DNA of 64,000 nucleotides from Streptomyces zingiberis. GTDB lineage: Bacteria > Actinomycetota > Actinomycetes > Streptomycetales > Streptomycetaceae. The notes under the pieces were generated by a model. The model did no database searches. It saw only the letters and a list, made by a program, of their open reading frames with translations, and had not been told where the DNA came from. Below, one piece after another: positions 63,163 through 64,000 of the stretch. Positions within the stretch are counted from its first letter, which is position 1. Each line of letters starts with the position of its first letter. The stretch lies in contig NZ_JAATEN010000013.1 of the NCBI RefSeq assembly GCF_012034935.1, forward strand, positions 62,001 to 126,000, given 5' to 3'. The position numbers were made by a program, and so were the translations under genes.

Positions 63163-64000
63163 TCACTCCCCCAGCAGCGCGTCCACGAAGGCCTCCGGCT
63201 CGAAGGGGGCGAGGTCGTCCGGCCCCTCGCCCAGCCCGACGAGCTTGACCGGCACGCCCAGCTCCCGCTGCACGGCGATCACGATGCCGCCCTTGGCGGT
63301 GCCGTCCAGCTTGGTGAGCACGATTCCGGTGATGTTCACGACCTCGGCGAAGACCCGGGCCTGCACCAGCCCGTTCTGCCCCGTCGTGGCGTCCAGCACC
63401 AGCAGCACCTCGTCCAGCGGGCCATGCTTCTCCACCACCCGCTTGACCTTGCCGAGCTCGTCCATCAGCCCGGTCTTGGTGTGCAGCCGGCCGGCGGTGT
63501 CGACCAGCACCACGTCGGCGCCCTCGGCGATGCCCTCCCGGACGGCGTCGTAGGCGACCGACGCCGGGTCACCGGCCTCGGGACCGCGGACGGTACGGGC
63601 CCCCACCCGCTCGCCCCAGGTCTGCAACTGGTCGGCGGCGGCTGCCCGGAAGGTGTCGGCCGCGCCGAGCACCACGCTGCGCCCGTCCGCGACGAGCACC
63701 CGGGCGAGCTTGCCCGTGGTGGTCGTCTTGCCGGTGCCGTTGACCCCCACGACCATCACGACGCCCGGGGTCTCCAGCCCGCCCTCGGTCCGCACGGAGC
63801 GGTCGAGATCCGGGCCGATCAGCGTGAGGAGTTCCGCGCGCAGCAGCGCGCGCAGCTCGTCGGGGGTCCGGGTGCCCAGCACCTTCACCCGCTGCCGCAA
63901 CCGCTCGACCAGCTCCTGCGTGGGGGCCACGCCGACATCGGCGGTCAGCAGGGTGTCCTCGATCTCCTCCCAGGTGTCCTCGTCCAGGTGATCCCGGGAG
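63163..64000 (-). CDS. ftsY: Signal recognition particle receptor FtsY (partial, 5' end beyond the window)
   Basis: Only the C-terminal NG part is present; the reading frame continues past the right edge (DTWEEIEDTLLTADVGVAP near the edge). G-domain motifs are GVNGTGKTTTTGKLA, DTFRAAAADQL, VLVDTAGRLHTKTGLMDEL and TKLDGTAKGGI. It docks SRP-bound ribosomes at the membrane. The C-terminus EAFVDALLGE is normal. The gene runs leftward and ends 14 bp before the 63088-63149 hairpin. Confidence 0.97.
   Translation of the reverse strand, partial: SRDHLDEDTWEEIEDTLLTADVGVAPTQELVERLRQRVKVLGTRTPDELRALLRAELLTLIGPDLDRSVRTEGGLETPGVVMVVGVNGTGKTTTTGKLARVLVADGRSVVLGAADTFRAAAADQLQTWGERVGARTVRGPEAGDPASVAYDAVREGIAEGADVVLVDTAGRLHTKTGLMDELGKVKRVVEKHGPLDEVLLVLDATTGQNGLVQARVFAEVVNITGIVLTKLDGTAKGGIVIAVQRELGVPVKLVGLGEGPDDLAPFEPEAFVDALLGE

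Overview
The window is chromosomal DNA of a Streptomyces-type actinomycete. Base composition is very G+C-rich, with GTG/TTG starts and G/C third positions throughout. It carries genes diagnostic of sporulating streptomycetes: whiG, nsdA and the four-gene signal peptidase cluster sipW-sipX-sipY-sipZ. It looks like the conserved core-arm transition of such a chromosome. There is no prophage, IS element, CRISPR array, tRNA or rRNA.

Left part (1-33 kb, accessory and nutrient genes). A GH3 glycosidase sits behind a LacI-type operator/promoter. A GABA-type region follows: a succinate-semialdehyde-type dehydrogenase, a PucR regulator, a membrane ATPase of VirD4/TraG type and divergent gabT. A putative gamma-aminobutyraldehyde dehydrogenase at 23.4-24.9 kb could feed the same route, putrescine to GABA to succinate. 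Between them lie a PAP2 phosphatase, a small primase-fold orphan, an adenosine-deaminase-family enzyme (candidate aminodeoxyfutalosine deaminase), an NmtR-like Ni/Co sensor divergent from a P1B-4 metal ATPase, a MerR regulator with an apparently leaderless transcript plus a membrane partner, a WhiJ/AbaA-type trio (HTH, DUF397, HATPase), a methyltransferase, and two Uma2 genes that share an almost identical promoter. An ABC pair with a degenerate ATPase signature precedes a TPP-riboswitch-controlled thiamine importer (thiB-thiP-thiQ).

Middle part (32-46 kb). rlmN, cdsA-frr, pyrH, tsf and rpsB run leftward. On the other side of a divergent region come an M23-type protein, a TetR regulator, whiG and the dprA-comM-yraN operon. 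A 10-bp-periodic TCACCC repeat lies just upstream of whiG.

Right part (44.7-64 kb). A leftward translation/secretion block runs rpsP-khpA-rimM-trmD-rplS-sipW-X-Y-Z-nudix-DUF2469. Upstream of it are a SprT-like zinc protein, a methyltransferase remnant, ffh, the nitrogen operon amtB-glnK-glnD with a GlnR box, nsdA, a second primase-fold orphan and the 3' part of ftsY, which runs off the right edge.

Large antisense ORFs are common because of the base composition and were not annotated. Starts were chosen by family N-termini, Shine-Dalgarno spacing and overlap with neighbours. No searches could be run, so family names rest on recognised motifs.
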